Assembly (NCBI RefSeq): GCF_028829235.1
Contig: NZ_JAIWJY010000004.1
Coordinates: 124,001 to 188,000 of the forward strand
Direction: 5' to 3'
DNA: 64,000 nt
From: Tenacibaculum larymnensis
GTDB lineage: Bacteria > Bacteroidota > Bacteroidia > Flavobacteriales > Flavobacteriaceae
Translations under genes and position numbers: made by a program
In this document: in pieces, positions 1-8,507 of the stretch
How positions within the stretch are numbered: position 1 is the first letter of the stretch
How the letters are laid out: every line of letters begins with the position of its first letter
Notes under the pieces: generated by a model
The model's input: the letters and a program-made list of their open reading frames with translations, nothing else
Database searches by the model: none
Told to the model about the DNA's origin: nothing

Positions 1-866
1 ATACCAGCAAAAACTGTAGAAGTTGTTTGTTTAATAACATTCACTTTAGCTAAAAAATATCCAGCCTCACTCACTAAAAATTTTCCAGGCTCAAACATTA
101 GCGTAACTTCCTTGCCGTAGTTTTTGCAAAATTCATTAAATCGTGTAGATAATTTTTTACCTAATTCATTTATATCAGTTGAAATATCATCTTTTTTGTA
201 AGGAACTTTAAACCCACTACCAAAATCAATAAAGTCAATATCTTTGAATTGTCTTGCTGTATCAAATAAAATTTCTGTAGCTCTTAAAAAAGTATCAATA
301 TCTAAAATATCAGAACCAGTATGCATATGTATTCCATTAATATGCATTCCTGTATTTTCAACAACTCTTTTTATATGAGGTACTTGATGAATTGAAATTC
401 CAAACTTAGAATCGATATGACCTACAGATATTTTACTGTTTCCACCAGCCATTACATGCGGGTTGATACGAATACAAACAGGAATTTTTGGGTGTTTTTG
501 TCCGAATAACTCTAAAATAGATAAGTTATCAATATTAATTTGAACCCCTAATTTAGCTACTTCTTCTATTTCTTGTAGTGAAACTCCATTAGGTGTATAT
601 ATAATTTCATGAGGTTCAAAACCTGCTAATAAACCAAGTTTAACTTCTTGAATAGAAACTGTATCCAAACCACTGTTAAGCTTATTGAAAACCTTTAAGA
701 TATTAATGTTTGATAATGCCTTAACTGCATAATTAATCTTTACATTTTTAACTTTTGAAAAAGCAGATGTTATCTTTTTATACTGAGAAATAATTTTTTC
801 AGTGTCGTAAACATACAAAGGTGACTGATACTTATCAGCTAGCTTTAAAAGGTCTTGTCTATTCAT
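1..866 (-). CDS. lysA: Diaminopimelate decarboxylase (3' end outside the window)
   Basis: The last step of lysine synthesis, meso-diaminopimelate to lysine, PLP-dependent, cytoplasmic. The first 288 codons are visible, starting at the ATG at 864-866 (MNRQDLLKLADKYQSPLYVY). The PLP lysine is in the NYAVKA motif at about residue 49; the alanine-racemase-like barrel continues with a HMHTGSD segment (family HxGSQ-type site) and EPGKFLVSEAGYF. The C-terminal domain with the catalytic Cys lies beyond position 1, so it cannot be checked. A TAnnTTTG-type box (TACTTTTG on the minus strand) lies at 886-893. The gene is divergent from nothing nearby; pepT upstream is on the same strand but ends in its own hairpins. 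Identification is secure. Confidence 0.93.
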   Translation of the reverse strand, partial: MNRQDLLKLADKYQSPLYVYDTEKIISQYKKITSAFSKVKNVKINYAVKALSNINILKVFNKLNSGLDTVSIQEVKLGLLAGFEPHEIIYTPNGVSLQEIEEVAKLGVQINIDNLSILELFGQKHPKIPVCIRINPHVMAGGNSKISVGHIDSKFGISIHQVPHIKRVVENTGMHINGIHMHTGSDILDIDTFLRATEILFDTARQFKDIDFIDFGSGFKVPYKKDDISTDINELGKKLSTRFNEFCKNYGKEVTLMFEPGKFLVSEAGYFLAKVNVIKQTTSTVFAG

Positions 867-1063
867 TTACTTTAATATTTATCGGCAAAAGTATAGAGGT
901 GACTGATTACAAAAAATAAAATGAAAGAAATTTACAAATTTGTGTTTTTTTGTAAAATTAGGGGTTTTACGTCTAGGCAAAAGGGAATTTTCCTATAACA
1001 TAATCCTTTAAAAAGAATCATATTTGCCATGAAATAAAATTAAGGGGATTTATTTCAAACAGA

Positions 1064-1123
1064 ATGATATTTTTTTAAGGGGTAAAAATATCATAAAAAA
1101 CTCTAGCTTCCGCTAGAGTTTTT
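1064..1123 (-). terminator. Tandem hairpins downstream of pepT
   Basis: Two perfect inverted repeats follow the pepT stop. The first after pepT has 7-bp arms at 1101-1107 and 1112-1118 with a TTCC-type loop and A/T tracts on both sides (1096-1123), which makes a bidirectional intrinsic terminator. The second has 11-bp arms at 1064-1074 and 1084-1094 around a loop containing GGGG. The rest of the 867-1148 gap holds only the lysA promoter. Confidence 0.75.
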
Positions 1124-1148
1124 GATTTTATATATGTTGTGTGTAAAA

Positions 1149-2387
1149 TTAATTAAACTTTACAGCTACTTTTTGAGCAATTCCAACAATTACTTCACTA
1201 GCTTTAACAATACTTTCAGCAGGAACATATTCGTAACGACCATGAAAATTATGACCACCTGCAAAAATATTAGGACAAGGTAATCCTTTATAAGATAGCT
1301 GAGAACCATCAGTACCACCACGAATAGGTTTAATTAACGGAGTAATTCCCATATCTTTCATTACCTCTTCAGCAATATCAACAATGTGCATAACAGGAGT
1401 AACTTTTTCTTTCATGTTAAAATATTGATCTTTAATTTCAACAGAAACTAGTTTTTGTCCACGTTTAGCATTCAAAACTTCAGCTAAATCTAACATAGCT
1501 TTTTTACGATTGTTGAATTGATCCATATCATGATCTCTAATAATATAACTCAACGTAGTTTGCTCAACTTTACCTTCCATATGGTGTAAGTGGAAGAAAC
1601 CTTCATAACCAGTTGTTCTTTCAGGAACTTCATCTTCAGGTAAAGCATTGATAAACTCACTAGCAATAAGCATTGAATTAATCATTTTACCTTTAGCATA
1701 CCCAGGGTGTACAATTTTACCTTGAATAGTAACTGTAGCACCAGCAGCATTAAAGTTTTCGTATTCTAACTCACCAATTTGACTTCCGTCCATAGTATAA
1801 GCCCACTCAGCTCCAAACTTTTCTACATCAAACATGTGAGCTCCTTTACCAACTTCTTCATCAGGAGTAAAGCAAATACGGATTTTACCATGCTTAATTT
1901 CTGGGTTTTGGATTAAATATTCCATTGCAGAAACAATCTCAGTAACACCAGCTTTATCATCAGCACCTAATAAAGTAGTACCGTCTGTAGTAATGATAGT
2001 TTGACCTTTATATTGTAATAAATCTTCAAAATAATCAGGAGATAAAACGATGTTCTCTTCTTTGTTTAATAAGATGTCTTTTCCGTCGTAATTCTCATGA
2101 ATTTGAGGCTTTACATTAGCTCCAGTAAAGTCTGGACTAGTATCAATATGAGCAACAAAACCAATAGTTGGTACTTCATAATCTAAATTACTAGGTAACG
2201 TTGCCATTAAATAGCAATTCTCATCTAATTCAACATCTTTCATTCCTATTTCCTTAAGTTCTTTTTCAAGAATCTTCGCTAAATTCCATTGTTTTTCAGT
2301 ACTAGGAAATGCTGGGTTATTAGGATCACTTTCAGTATCAATAGTTACATACTTTACAAATCGGTCAATTATATGTTGTTTGTTCAT
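1149..2387 (-). CDS. pepT: Peptidase T (tripeptide aminopeptidase)
   Basis: A zinc-dependent M20 family aminopeptidase that removes the N-terminal residue from tripeptides in the cytoplasm. The metal ligands are visible: AHIDTSPDF (HxD), GADDKAG, the catalytic CFTPDEEVGKGA, the YTMDGSQIG Asp, and the final His in AGGHNFHGRYEYVP. At 412 residues it matches the family (about 408-412), so it is complete. It is a single gene: DUF3810 upstream on the same strand lies 70 bp away and pepT has its own promoter-like boxes and its own terminator. No unusual features. Confidence 0.95.
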   Translation of the reverse strand: MNKQHIIDRFVKYVTIDTESDPNNPAFPSTEKQWNLAKILEKELKEIGMKDVELDENCYLMATLPSNLDYEVPTIGFVAHIDTSPDFTGANVKPQIHENYDGKDILLNKEENIVLSPDYFEDLLQYKGQTIITTDGTTLLGADDKAGVTEIVSAMEYLIQNPEIKHGKIRICFTPDEEVGKGAHMFDVEKFGAEWAYTMDGSQIGELEYENFNAAGATVTIQGKIVHPGYAKGKMINSMLIASEFINALPEDEVPERTTGYEGFFHLHHMEGKVEQTTLSYIIRDHDMDQFNNRKKAMLDLAEVLNAKRGQKLVSVEIKDQYFNMKEKVTPVMHIVDIAEEVMKDMGITPLIKPIRGGTDGSQLSYKGLPCPNIFAGGHNFHGRYEYVPAESIVKASEVIVGIAQKVAVKFN

Positions 2388-2406
2388 CGTAGTATTTTTA
2401 AAGCAT

Positions 2407-2438
2407 CAAAAATAGCCATTTCAAATGTATTTTGTCAA
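2407..2438 (-). promoter_or_regulatory. Candidate promoter of pepT
   Basis: On the minus strand, TTG (2436-2438) is followed after 21 bases by TATTTTTG (2407-2414), a match to the Bacteroidota -33 TTG / -7 TAnnTTTG consensus. A second box, TACATTTG, lies at 2422-2429, with a poorer partner. Start codon at 2387, so the leader would be about 13-20 nt. Confidence 0.5.
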
Positions 2439-2457
2439 TTGAAACAAGATGAAATTT

Positions 2458-3531
2458 TTAGGAAACTTTCTTTTTAAAATAAGCAATTAACAAATCAACA
2501 ACATAACTATACGATTGAATCCCTTTAGATTGATTATTGGCTTTGAGATAAGAGTTATACCCTTTCTTTAAATAAGGTTCTATAGGGTTTTTAAACTGTT
2601 TCCAGTGTAAGTAGGTAGCCTTATAATCTTTATAAATACCTTTGTTTACCGTTTTAGCTATTTTTTTACCCAATTCTTTATCTCTTTTATAAACTTGACC
2701 TATACAATAGTTATAAGCCATACGGTAGCCAGAATACTTAAAATATAAGTCTTTATTGGCTATTGAAGCTAAAAAACTCACAAAATTAGCATCATTCTCA
2801 GCTGCCCAACCAATTTGATGTGCCATTTCATGGCAGGTCGTTGCTGGATAACCAGTTTTAGGAATCATGTTGTTTACTTGCGCTTCTCCTGTTATTGGGT
2901 TTAAATATCCTGAAGTTCCATTATAAGACTGAAACAAACTAACTAATGAACTTTTAACCGAGGAAGTTTGATAAGCCAGTTGTGGGTGTATTTTTGAGAG
3001 TTCTTGGAATCCGTTTGGAGCTAAGTTATAAATCTCTTTTTGAGAATATGGAACTATTACAGAAACTGAATCATTTTTTGTTATTTGTAAATGGATTTTG
3101 TTTAGTTCTGTTACAATATGTTTAGTAGTTGAAATTAACTCATCAGTTGTATAGGTAGATTGTTTTAGTCCAAGATTTTCAGCTAAAGGTTGTCTAAAAT
3201 AATTCAATCCCCAAAAAGCATAAAAACAAAAATAAATAATAGATAGAATTGCAATAAATTTTACTAACTTAGGAAGGAAGTTTTTAAACCTTTTTTTAAT
3301 TAAATAATAGATAGATTTTAATAAAAGATAAAGCAAACCAAAACCAATTATATCCCCAACAGAAAAAGGAATCCATCCTAAAATAGTTCGAAAGAATTGT
3401 GAAATATATGGGTAAATTCCATTACTATAATAAAACTCAATCCACTGTGGTTTTTGGCTAATAAAAAGCACAAAAATTACTTGAACAGGTAAAAATAAAG
3501 CAACAAAAAAATATTTTTTTAGGTTATGCAT
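2458..3531 (-). CDS. DUF3810 family membrane protein with zincin-type motif
   Basis: A 357-residue protein of the Bacteroidota/Firmicutes DUF3810 family; biochemical function unknown. It has three hydrophobic stretches in the first ~120 residues (about 7-25, 50-75, 90-112), then a large soluble part. The soluble part contains TCHEMAHQIGWAAEND, an HExxH-like zinc-peptidase motif with a downstream acidic residue, which suggests a membrane-anchored metallopeptidase (inference). It is divergent from dnaB and does not share an operon with it. The start was chosen at MHNLKKYFF because it is directly followed by the first membrane segment. Confidence 0.75.
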   Translation of the reverse strand: MHNLKKYFFVALFLPVQVIFVLFISQKPQWIEFYYSNGIYPYISQFFRTILGWIPFSVGDIIGFGLLYLLLKSIYYLIKKRFKNFLPKLVKFIAILSIIYFCFYAFWGLNYFRQPLAENLGLKQSTYTTDELISTTKHIVTELNKIHLQITKNDSVSVIVPYSQKEIYNLAPNGFQELSKIHPQLAYQTSSVKSSLVSLFQSYNGTSGYLNPITGEAQVNNMIPKTGYPATTCHEMAHQIGWAAENDANFVSFLASIANKDLYFKYSGYRMAYNYCIGQVYKRDKELGKKIAKTVNKGIYKDYKATYLHWKQFKNPIEPYLKKGYNSYLKANNQSKGIQSYSYVVDLLIAYFKKKVS

Positions 3532-3645
3532 GCCTCCAAAAATAAGAAAGTTGTAACGTTATCAACAAGTTAATAACAGTTTATTTACAAAAAATGTGCA
3601 TAAAGAAAATTGAGCATAGTCTCTACAAATATCATCTTAAAAATT

Positions 3646-3653
3646 TACTTTTG
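3646..3653 (+). promoter_or_regulatory. TAnnTTTG box of dnaB, very near the start codon
   Basis: TACTTTTG matches the Bacteroidota -7 consensus exactly. It ends 5 nt before the dnaB ATG (3659), which predicts a leaderless or nearly leaderless transcript. I see no good -33 TTG at the usual spacing. Confidence 0.45.
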
Positions 3654-3658
3654 CTGTT

Positions 3659-5173
3659 ATGGAAAGAACCCAATCTCTCAAAGGAACAAAAATAGATAAA
3701 GCTAGAATTATAAGCTTAGAAAAAGGAAAGTTACCACCGCAGGCTTTAGAGTTAGAAGAGGCTGTTTTGGGTGCTATGATGATTGATAAAAAAGGGATTG
3801 ATGAAGTAATTGATATCTTACACCCAGATGCTTTTTATGATAAAAGACATCAAGAGATTTATGCAGCTATTTATGAGCTTTTCCAAAACTCAGAGCCAAT
3901 TGATTTACTTTCTGTATCAAATCAATTAAAGAAAAATGGAAAACTAGATTTAGCAGGAGGAGATTTTTACTTAATTGGGTTAACTCAAAAAGTAGCCTCA
4001 TCTGCTCATATTGAATTTCACTCTAGAATTATCCTAGAAAAGTTTATTCAACGTAAACTAATTACCATTTCTTCAGAAATTATTGAAAATGCATATGATG
4101 AAACTGTTGATGTTTTTGATTTGTTAGATGATGCCGAAGGAAAATTATTTGAAGTAACACAAGGAAACCTTAAAAAAGGAGCCGAAAGAGCCGATTCGTT
4201 AGTACAACAATCGATTAATAAAATTCAAGAAATATCAACCAAAGAGGGGATGAGTGGTTTGGCAACAGGATTTACCAAACTAGATGCATTAACCTCAGGT
4301 TGGCAACCTACCGATTTAATCATTATTGCAGCACGTCCCGGTATGGGTAAAACCGCTTTCGTAATATCGATGGCTAAAAATATGGCGATTGATTTCGGAC
4401 ACCCAGTAGCATTATTCTCACTAGAGATGTCATCGGTACAGTTAATTACCCGTATGATTTCTTCGGAAACAGGATTAACTTCTGAAAAATTACGTAAAGG
4501 AAACTTGGAACCACACGAATGGGAGCAGTTAAACGTGAAGGTGAAAAAACTTTCTGATGCACCTATTTTTATTGATGATACACCTGCACTATCAATCTTT
4601 GATTTACGTGCAAAAGCACGTCGTTTAGTGTCGCAACACGGAGTTAAAATATTAATTATTGATTACTTACAGTTAATGACAGCCGGAGGGGCAGGAGGTA
4701 ACCGTGAACAAGAAATTTCGACGATTTCGCGTAACTTAAAAGCACTAGGTAAAGAATTAAATGTACCTGTAATTGCACTTTCTCAGTTATCACGTGCGGT
4801 TGAAACTCGTGGAGGAAGTAAACGTCCGTTACTATCCGATCTTCGTGAATCTGGAGCGATTGAGCAGGATGCCGATATTGTATCGTTTATTTATCGTCCT
4901 GAATATTATGGTATGACAGAATGGGATGATGATGATCACTCACCATGTGAAGGACAAGGAGAGTTTATTGTAGCAAAACACCGTAATGGTGGATTGGATA
5001 ATATCCGTTTGAAGTTTACAGGACACTTGGCAAAATTCTCAGATTTGGAAGAAGGATTTAGTAGTGAATTCCAATCGAGTATGAACTCAGGATTTAATGA
5101 TGAAGTGGCATCAAGCAACTTTGCTTCACCAGAAGATGCTTTTGGACCTAGCGATGATGATGTTCCGTTTTAA
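3659..5173 (+). CDS. dnaB: Replicative DNA helicase DnaB
   Basis: The hexameric 5'-3' helicase that unwinds DNA at the replication fork and loads primase. The N-terminal domain begins at PPQALELEEAVLGAMMID (about residue 24); the RecA-like domain has Walker A ARPGMGKTAF and Walker B IIIDYLQLM, followed by the QLSRAVETR and LRESGAIEQDAD segments. Length 504 is typical for flavobacteria, and there is no intein, which is a common insertion in this gene in other groups. The C-terminal tail is acidic (SDDDVPF). A TACTTTTG box (3646-3653) ends only 5 nt before the ATG. A strong hairpin follows the gene. Confidence 0.96.
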   Translation: MERTQSLKGTKIDKARIISLEKGKLPPQALELEEAVLGAMMIDKKGIDEVIDILHPDAFYDKRHQEIYAAIYELFQNSEPIDLLSVSNQLKKNGKLDLAGGDFYLIGLTQKVASSAHIEFHSRIILEKFIQRKLITISSEIIENAYDETVDVFDLLDDAEGKLFEVTQGNLKKGAERADSLVQQSINKIQEISTKEGMSGLATGFTKLDALTSGWQPTDLIIIAARPGMGKTAFVISMAKNMAIDFGHPVALFSLEMSSVQLITRMISSETGLTSEKLRKGNLEPHEWEQLNVKVKKLSDAPIFIDDTPALSIFDLRAKARRLVSQHGVKILIIDYLQLMTAGGAGGNREQEISTISRNLKALGKELNVPVIALSQLSRAVETRGGSKRPLLSDLRESGAIEQDADIVSFIYRPEYYGMTEWDDDDHSPCEGQGEFIVAKHRNGGLDNIRLKFTGHLAKFSDLEEGFSSEFQSSMNSGFNDEVASSNFASPEDAFGPSDDDVPF

Positions 5174-5201
5174 TCTTTAAATAAAACTTAAAATATTATA
5201 G

Positions 5202-5236
5202 AATACACAATTGCTTAAAAGTAATTGTGTATTTTA
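5202..5236 (+). terminator. Intrinsic terminator after dnaB
   Basis: Perfect 11-bp inverted repeat, arms AATACACAATT (5202-5212) and AATTGTGTATT (5223-5233), loop of 10, followed by a short T run. It separates dnaB from the next gene, whose start codon at 5246 is just downstream. Confidence 0.7.
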
Positions 5237-5245
5237 GTTTTTGAT

Positions 5246-6505
5246 ATGAAACAATTTCTCTACATACTAACATTTTTTCTTTTTTCTAACTCGCTATGGG
5301 CATCCTTTATTTATGTACCTATGAGTAACGAAAATCAAAAAAATCATTTAAAAGCATACGGAATTGTTTACTATGCTTTAGAAAATGGGTTGAAGGCAAA
5401 ATGGTTATTGAATTATGATGGAGGTGCTTTCTTAATTGAAAATAATGAAGCAGTAGAAAAAGAATGTAAAATACGAGGTGTATCCTATCAAATCATTTCA
5501 GATGCTAAATCAGCATTAATTTTAGAAGAAATTTCATCGCCATCAAAAAATCAAGAAGCGGTAACCCTAGAAAAGGCACCTAAAATAGCGGTATATTCAC
5601 CTAAAGATAAAATGCCTTGGGATGATGCAGTAACTATGGTACTGACATATGCTGAAATTCCATTTGATGTAGTATATGATGAAGAAGTACTTAATGATAA
5701 ACTATTGCTATATGAATGGCTACACTTACATCATGAAGACTTTACTGGACAGTACGGACGCTTTTATGGAGCTTTTAGAACAGCTCCTTGGTACATTCAG
5801 CAGAAAAAAGACGCTGAAGCTTTGGCTACAAAATTAGGGTATAGTAAAGTATCAGAAGAAAAAGGTGCCGTGGCTAAAAAGATACGTGATTATGTAGTAG
5901 GTGGTGGGTTTATGTTTGCGATGTGCTCTGCAACCGATAGTTTTGATATTGCGCTGGCTGCAGATGGTGTAGATATTTGTGAAGGAATGTTTGATGGTGA
6001 TGCTTCAGAACCTAATTACCAATCGAAAATAAATTTTAATAAAACATTTGCGTTTAAAGATTTTGAATTGATTCGGAATCCTACTACGTATGAGTTCTCT
6101 TCAATAGATATGACTCGTAAACGAAGAATAAGAAAAGAAGTAGACTACTTTGTATTAAAAGAATTTTCTGCAAAATGGGATCAAGTTCCAACAATGCTTA
6201 CCCAGAACCACACTATGCTGGTAAAAGGTTTTATGGGGCAAACAACATCTTTTGACCCCAATACTATAAAATCTACTATTATTGTTTTAGGAGAAAATAA
6301 AACAAATAGAGAAGGGCGTTACATTCACGGAACTAAAGGAAAAGGAATGTTTACTTTTTATGGGGGACACGATCCTGAAGATTACCAGCATAGGGTAGGA
6401 GATCCTAAAACAGAATTAGATTTACATCCAACCTCACCAGGATATCGTTTAATATTGAATAATGTACTGTTTCCTGCAGCTAAAAAGAAAAAGCAGAAGA
6501 CTTAA
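5246..6505 (+). CDS. Conserved secreted Bacteroidota protein (often labelled 'asparagine synthetase B')
   Basis: A 419-residue protein with a signal peptide (MKQFLYILTFFLFSNSLWA, cleavage after about residue 20). Databases commonly name this family asparagine synthetase B, but I see neither the N-terminal Cys of a class II glutaminase nor the SGGxDS ATP-binding loop, and it is exported, so that name is probably wrong. The segment GGGFMFAMCSATDSFD (about residue 220) looks like a class I amidotransferase/ThuA-type nucleophile elbow with Cys, and HHEDFTGQYG and YGGHDPEDYQHRVGDP are strongly conserved-looking. The start at 5246 was chosen over an in-frame TTG at 5225 because it begins the signal peptide. 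Function unknown; a periplasmic hydrolase is possible. Confidence 0.8.
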   Translation: MKQFLYILTFFLFSNSLWASFIYVPMSNENQKNHLKAYGIVYYALENGLKAKWLLNYDGGAFLIENNEAVEKECKIRGVSYQIISDAKSALILEEISSPSKNQEAVTLEKAPKIAVYSPKDKMPWDDAVTMVLTYAEIPFDVVYDEEVLNDKLLLYEWLHLHHEDFTGQYGRFYGAFRTAPWYIQQKKDAEALATKLGYSKVSEEKGAVAKKIRDYVVGGGFMFAMCSATDSFDIALAADGVDICEGMFDGDASEPNYQSKINFNKTFAFKDFELIRNPTTYEFSSIDMTRKRRIRKEVDYFVLKEFSAKWDQVPTMLTQNHTMLVKGFMGQTTSFDPNTIKSTIIVLGENKTNREGRYIHGTKGKGMFTFYGGHDPEDYQHRVGDPKTELDLHPTSPGYRLILNNVLFPAAKKKKQKT

Positions 6506-8187
6506 TTTTTTTCAGATTTTTCTAATTCTTTAATAAAATAAGAAGGTTTAATACCTGTAAATTTATAGAAAACTCTCGAAAAAGATTCAGCATTTTTAAA
6601 ACCAACTTCTTTCGCAATAGCTTTTATCGTGTACTTTCTCCAGAGAGTATCACTTTTAAGTTTTTCAATAGCGTATTCAATTCTAAGTTGATTTATATAA
6701 CTAGAAAAAGAGTTTTTTTTGTGTTGATTGATTACTTTCGATAAGTAGCTTGTATTGGTATCTAACCTGTCAGCTAATAGTTGTAAGTTGATTTTAGAGT
6801 TTAAAAAATCTGCATTTTTTTCAAAAGCTTCAAGTCCATTAATAATAAGATCAATAGTTTCGTTAGAAAGTTCATGTTTATTAATGGTTTGTTGTGGTAT
6901 AGTCTCTGATTCTTTTTTATCTACAGTTTTGTTTTGATTTGCTAATGCTATAAAACGTTTTTTTAAAGTTTTTTTTCTTCTGACTTGGTACCCTACTAAA
7001 ACAAATGATAATGTTAATAAAGAAATATACACTACTTTATTTCTCTTAGATTCATTAATTTCCTTTTCTAGCTCTTTTATTACTTGCTTTTTTTCTGATA
7101 ATAAGTTAGGGATGTCGTATTCCTCAGTGAGCGTTTCCTTTATTTTATTTTCTTCATTTAACTTAAAATCCTTTATTTTCAATAACTTATTTATGTATAA
7201 TAATTGTTTCCTTAAGTTTTTATTATTTTTACTATGGTTGATTAAATATTTATAAGTGTCTTCTAAATATTTACTAGGAATCTCTCTTACATTAAACAAA
7301 GAGTCTGCTTTTAGATGATATTTTAAGGCATTCTTTTTATTTTTTAAGTAGTTATATTGAACCCCAATTTTAACATAGGCCCTGATTAAAATTCTGTAAT
7401 TCTCGTCACTAATGATATAAGGTATAGATTTTTTATATGAAATAATTGATTCATTATAATTTTTCCTTCTATTTTCTATACTACCTAATACATAAAAAGA
7501 ATACCCTAAACTCAAACTATCATTTATTTTTTCATACAAGCTTACTGCTTCATTATTATAAAAAAATGCAGAATCTATTTTATTAAGTTTTTTGTAAGCG
7601 GAAGCTATATTTAAAGAGAGAGTAGAGAAATCTTGATGACTTAAGTACTTTTTTTGTTTAGCGAATAAGTAAGCTTTTTTATAAAGATCTATTGCGTTTT
7701 CAACTTCTCCAACTGAGCTTTTAATCATAGCGAGCTGGATAAATAGTAAATGTTTTAGACTATCATTTTTTCTTAAAGTTTGCTTGCTTAGTGTTAACTC
7801 TTCTAAAGCTTTACTATTTATTCCTTCGTTAAAATAAAATACTGATTTATGATAATATATTGCAGAAGGGAAATTTTTTGAAGGATGCTTTTTAGTAATA
7901 TTTATCAAAGAATCACAAAAACGTATATAAATGTTTTTATCATTTAAAATATCAGCTAAAAAAAACTTTCCATGCAACATGTTCATGGTGTCATTTTCAA
8001 TAATAGCTTTATTATAAATAGCTTTAGCATATATAGCCGCTTTTGAGGTATTATGCTTGTTTTCATAAAATGAATCAACTAGTTCTTGAAATTTTTTTTG
8101 AGATAAAGTATCTTTCTTTATTTGGACTTTAGAGAAAATGTCTAAACTAAATCCCATAATAAGAAATAAAAAAAATGTTTTTTTCAT
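6502..8187 (-). CDS. TPR-transmembrane-AraC hybrid regulator
   Basis: A 561-residue one-protein regulator of the kind common in flavobacteria. Signal-like segment at 1-19, then tetratricopeptide-like helical repeats over about residues 30-340, one membrane helix (VVYISLLTLSFVLVGY, about 383-400), and a C-terminal AraC DNA-binding domain (about 455-555) with two helix-turn-helix units; the second contains KAIAKEVGFKNAESFSRVF followed by FTGIKPSYF. The repeats would sit outside the membrane and the DNA-binding domain in the cytoplasm, so it probably senses an envelope signal (inference). Its 3' end overlaps the 3' end of the convergent secreted-protein gene by 4 bp. Target genes are unknown. 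Confidence 0.85.
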   Translation of the reverse strand: MKKTFFLFLIMGFSLDIFSKVQIKKDTLSQKKFQELVDSFYENKHNTSKAAIYAKAIYNKAIIENDTMNMLHGKFFLADILNDKNIYIRFCDSLINITKKHPSKNFPSAIYYHKSVFYFNEGINSKALEELTLSKQTLRKNDSLKHLLFIQLAMIKSSVGEVENAIDLYKKAYLFAKQKKYLSHQDFSTLSLNIASAYKKLNKIDSAFFYNNEAVSLYEKINDSLSLGYSFYVLGSIENRRKNYNESIISYKKSIPYIISDENYRILIRAYVKIGVQYNYLKNKKNALKYHLKADSLFNVREIPSKYLEDTYKYLINHSKNNKNLRKQLLYINKLLKIKDFKLNEENKIKETLTEEYDIPNLLSEKKQVIKELEKEINESKRNKVVYISLLTLSFVLVGYQVRRKKTLKKRFIALANQNKTVDKKESETIPQQTINKHELSNETIDLIINGLEAFEKNADFLNSKINLQLLADRLDTNTSYLSKVINQHKKNSFSSYINQLRIEYAIEKLKSDTLWRKYTIKAIAKEVGFKNAESFSRVFYKFTGIKPSYFIKELEKSEKN

Positions 8188-8507
8188 AACAATATAATCA
8201 ACTTGAATTCAAAAGTACCAAAAAAACTTGACTTCATTTTGTGTGTAAGATTTTAAAAATGAGTTTGTTATGTTTTATTGTAACTCGTTTTTTATAAAAT
8301 CCGTGTATAACTATTTGTAAATAAAATAAACAAATAAGTTATTTGAATCATGTAAATAAAGGGTTCAATAGCGATTCATTAGAACGGGAAAATTAAACGA
8401 AAAAGAAAACTTAATTTAGATGAACCCTTTTTCTTTTACTTAAATAAAAAAGTAATTGCTCATTTTTCCATAATCAATTACATTTGTGGGCATAAAACAA
8501 AACAATA
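8188..8507. other. Gene-free region of 320 bp with a large inverted repeat
   Basis: It lies between divergent genes for the AraC regulator and transketolase. It holds a 10-bp perfect inverted repeat, arms AAAGGGTTCA (8358-8367) and TGAACCCTTT (8421-8430), enclosing a second 7-bp one (8390-8396 with 8411-8417). The right arm is followed by a T-rich run, so on the plus strand it resembles the terminator of a short RNA. The transketolase promoter lies after it. No open reading frame with coding character is visible. Confidence 0.5.
8456..8486 (+). promoter_or_regulatory. Promoter of the transketolase gene
   Basis: TTG (8456-8458), 20 bases, TACATTTG (8479-8486): a full match to the Bacteroidota -33/-7 consensus. 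Start codon at 8508, leader of about 15 nt with an A-rich run (AAAACAAAACAATA) before the ATG. Confidence 0.65.

Noticed and set aside
921..998. A 25-codon plus-strand frame upstream of lysA.
   Set aside because: No family resemblance, no promoter and no conservation information; it also overlaps the lysA promoter region on the opposite strand.
3559..3567. TTATCAACA upstream of dnaB, one mismatch from a DnaA box.
   Set aside because: A single near-match in AT-rich DNA, with no cluster, no dnaA and no AT-rich unwinding region, is not evidence for an origin.
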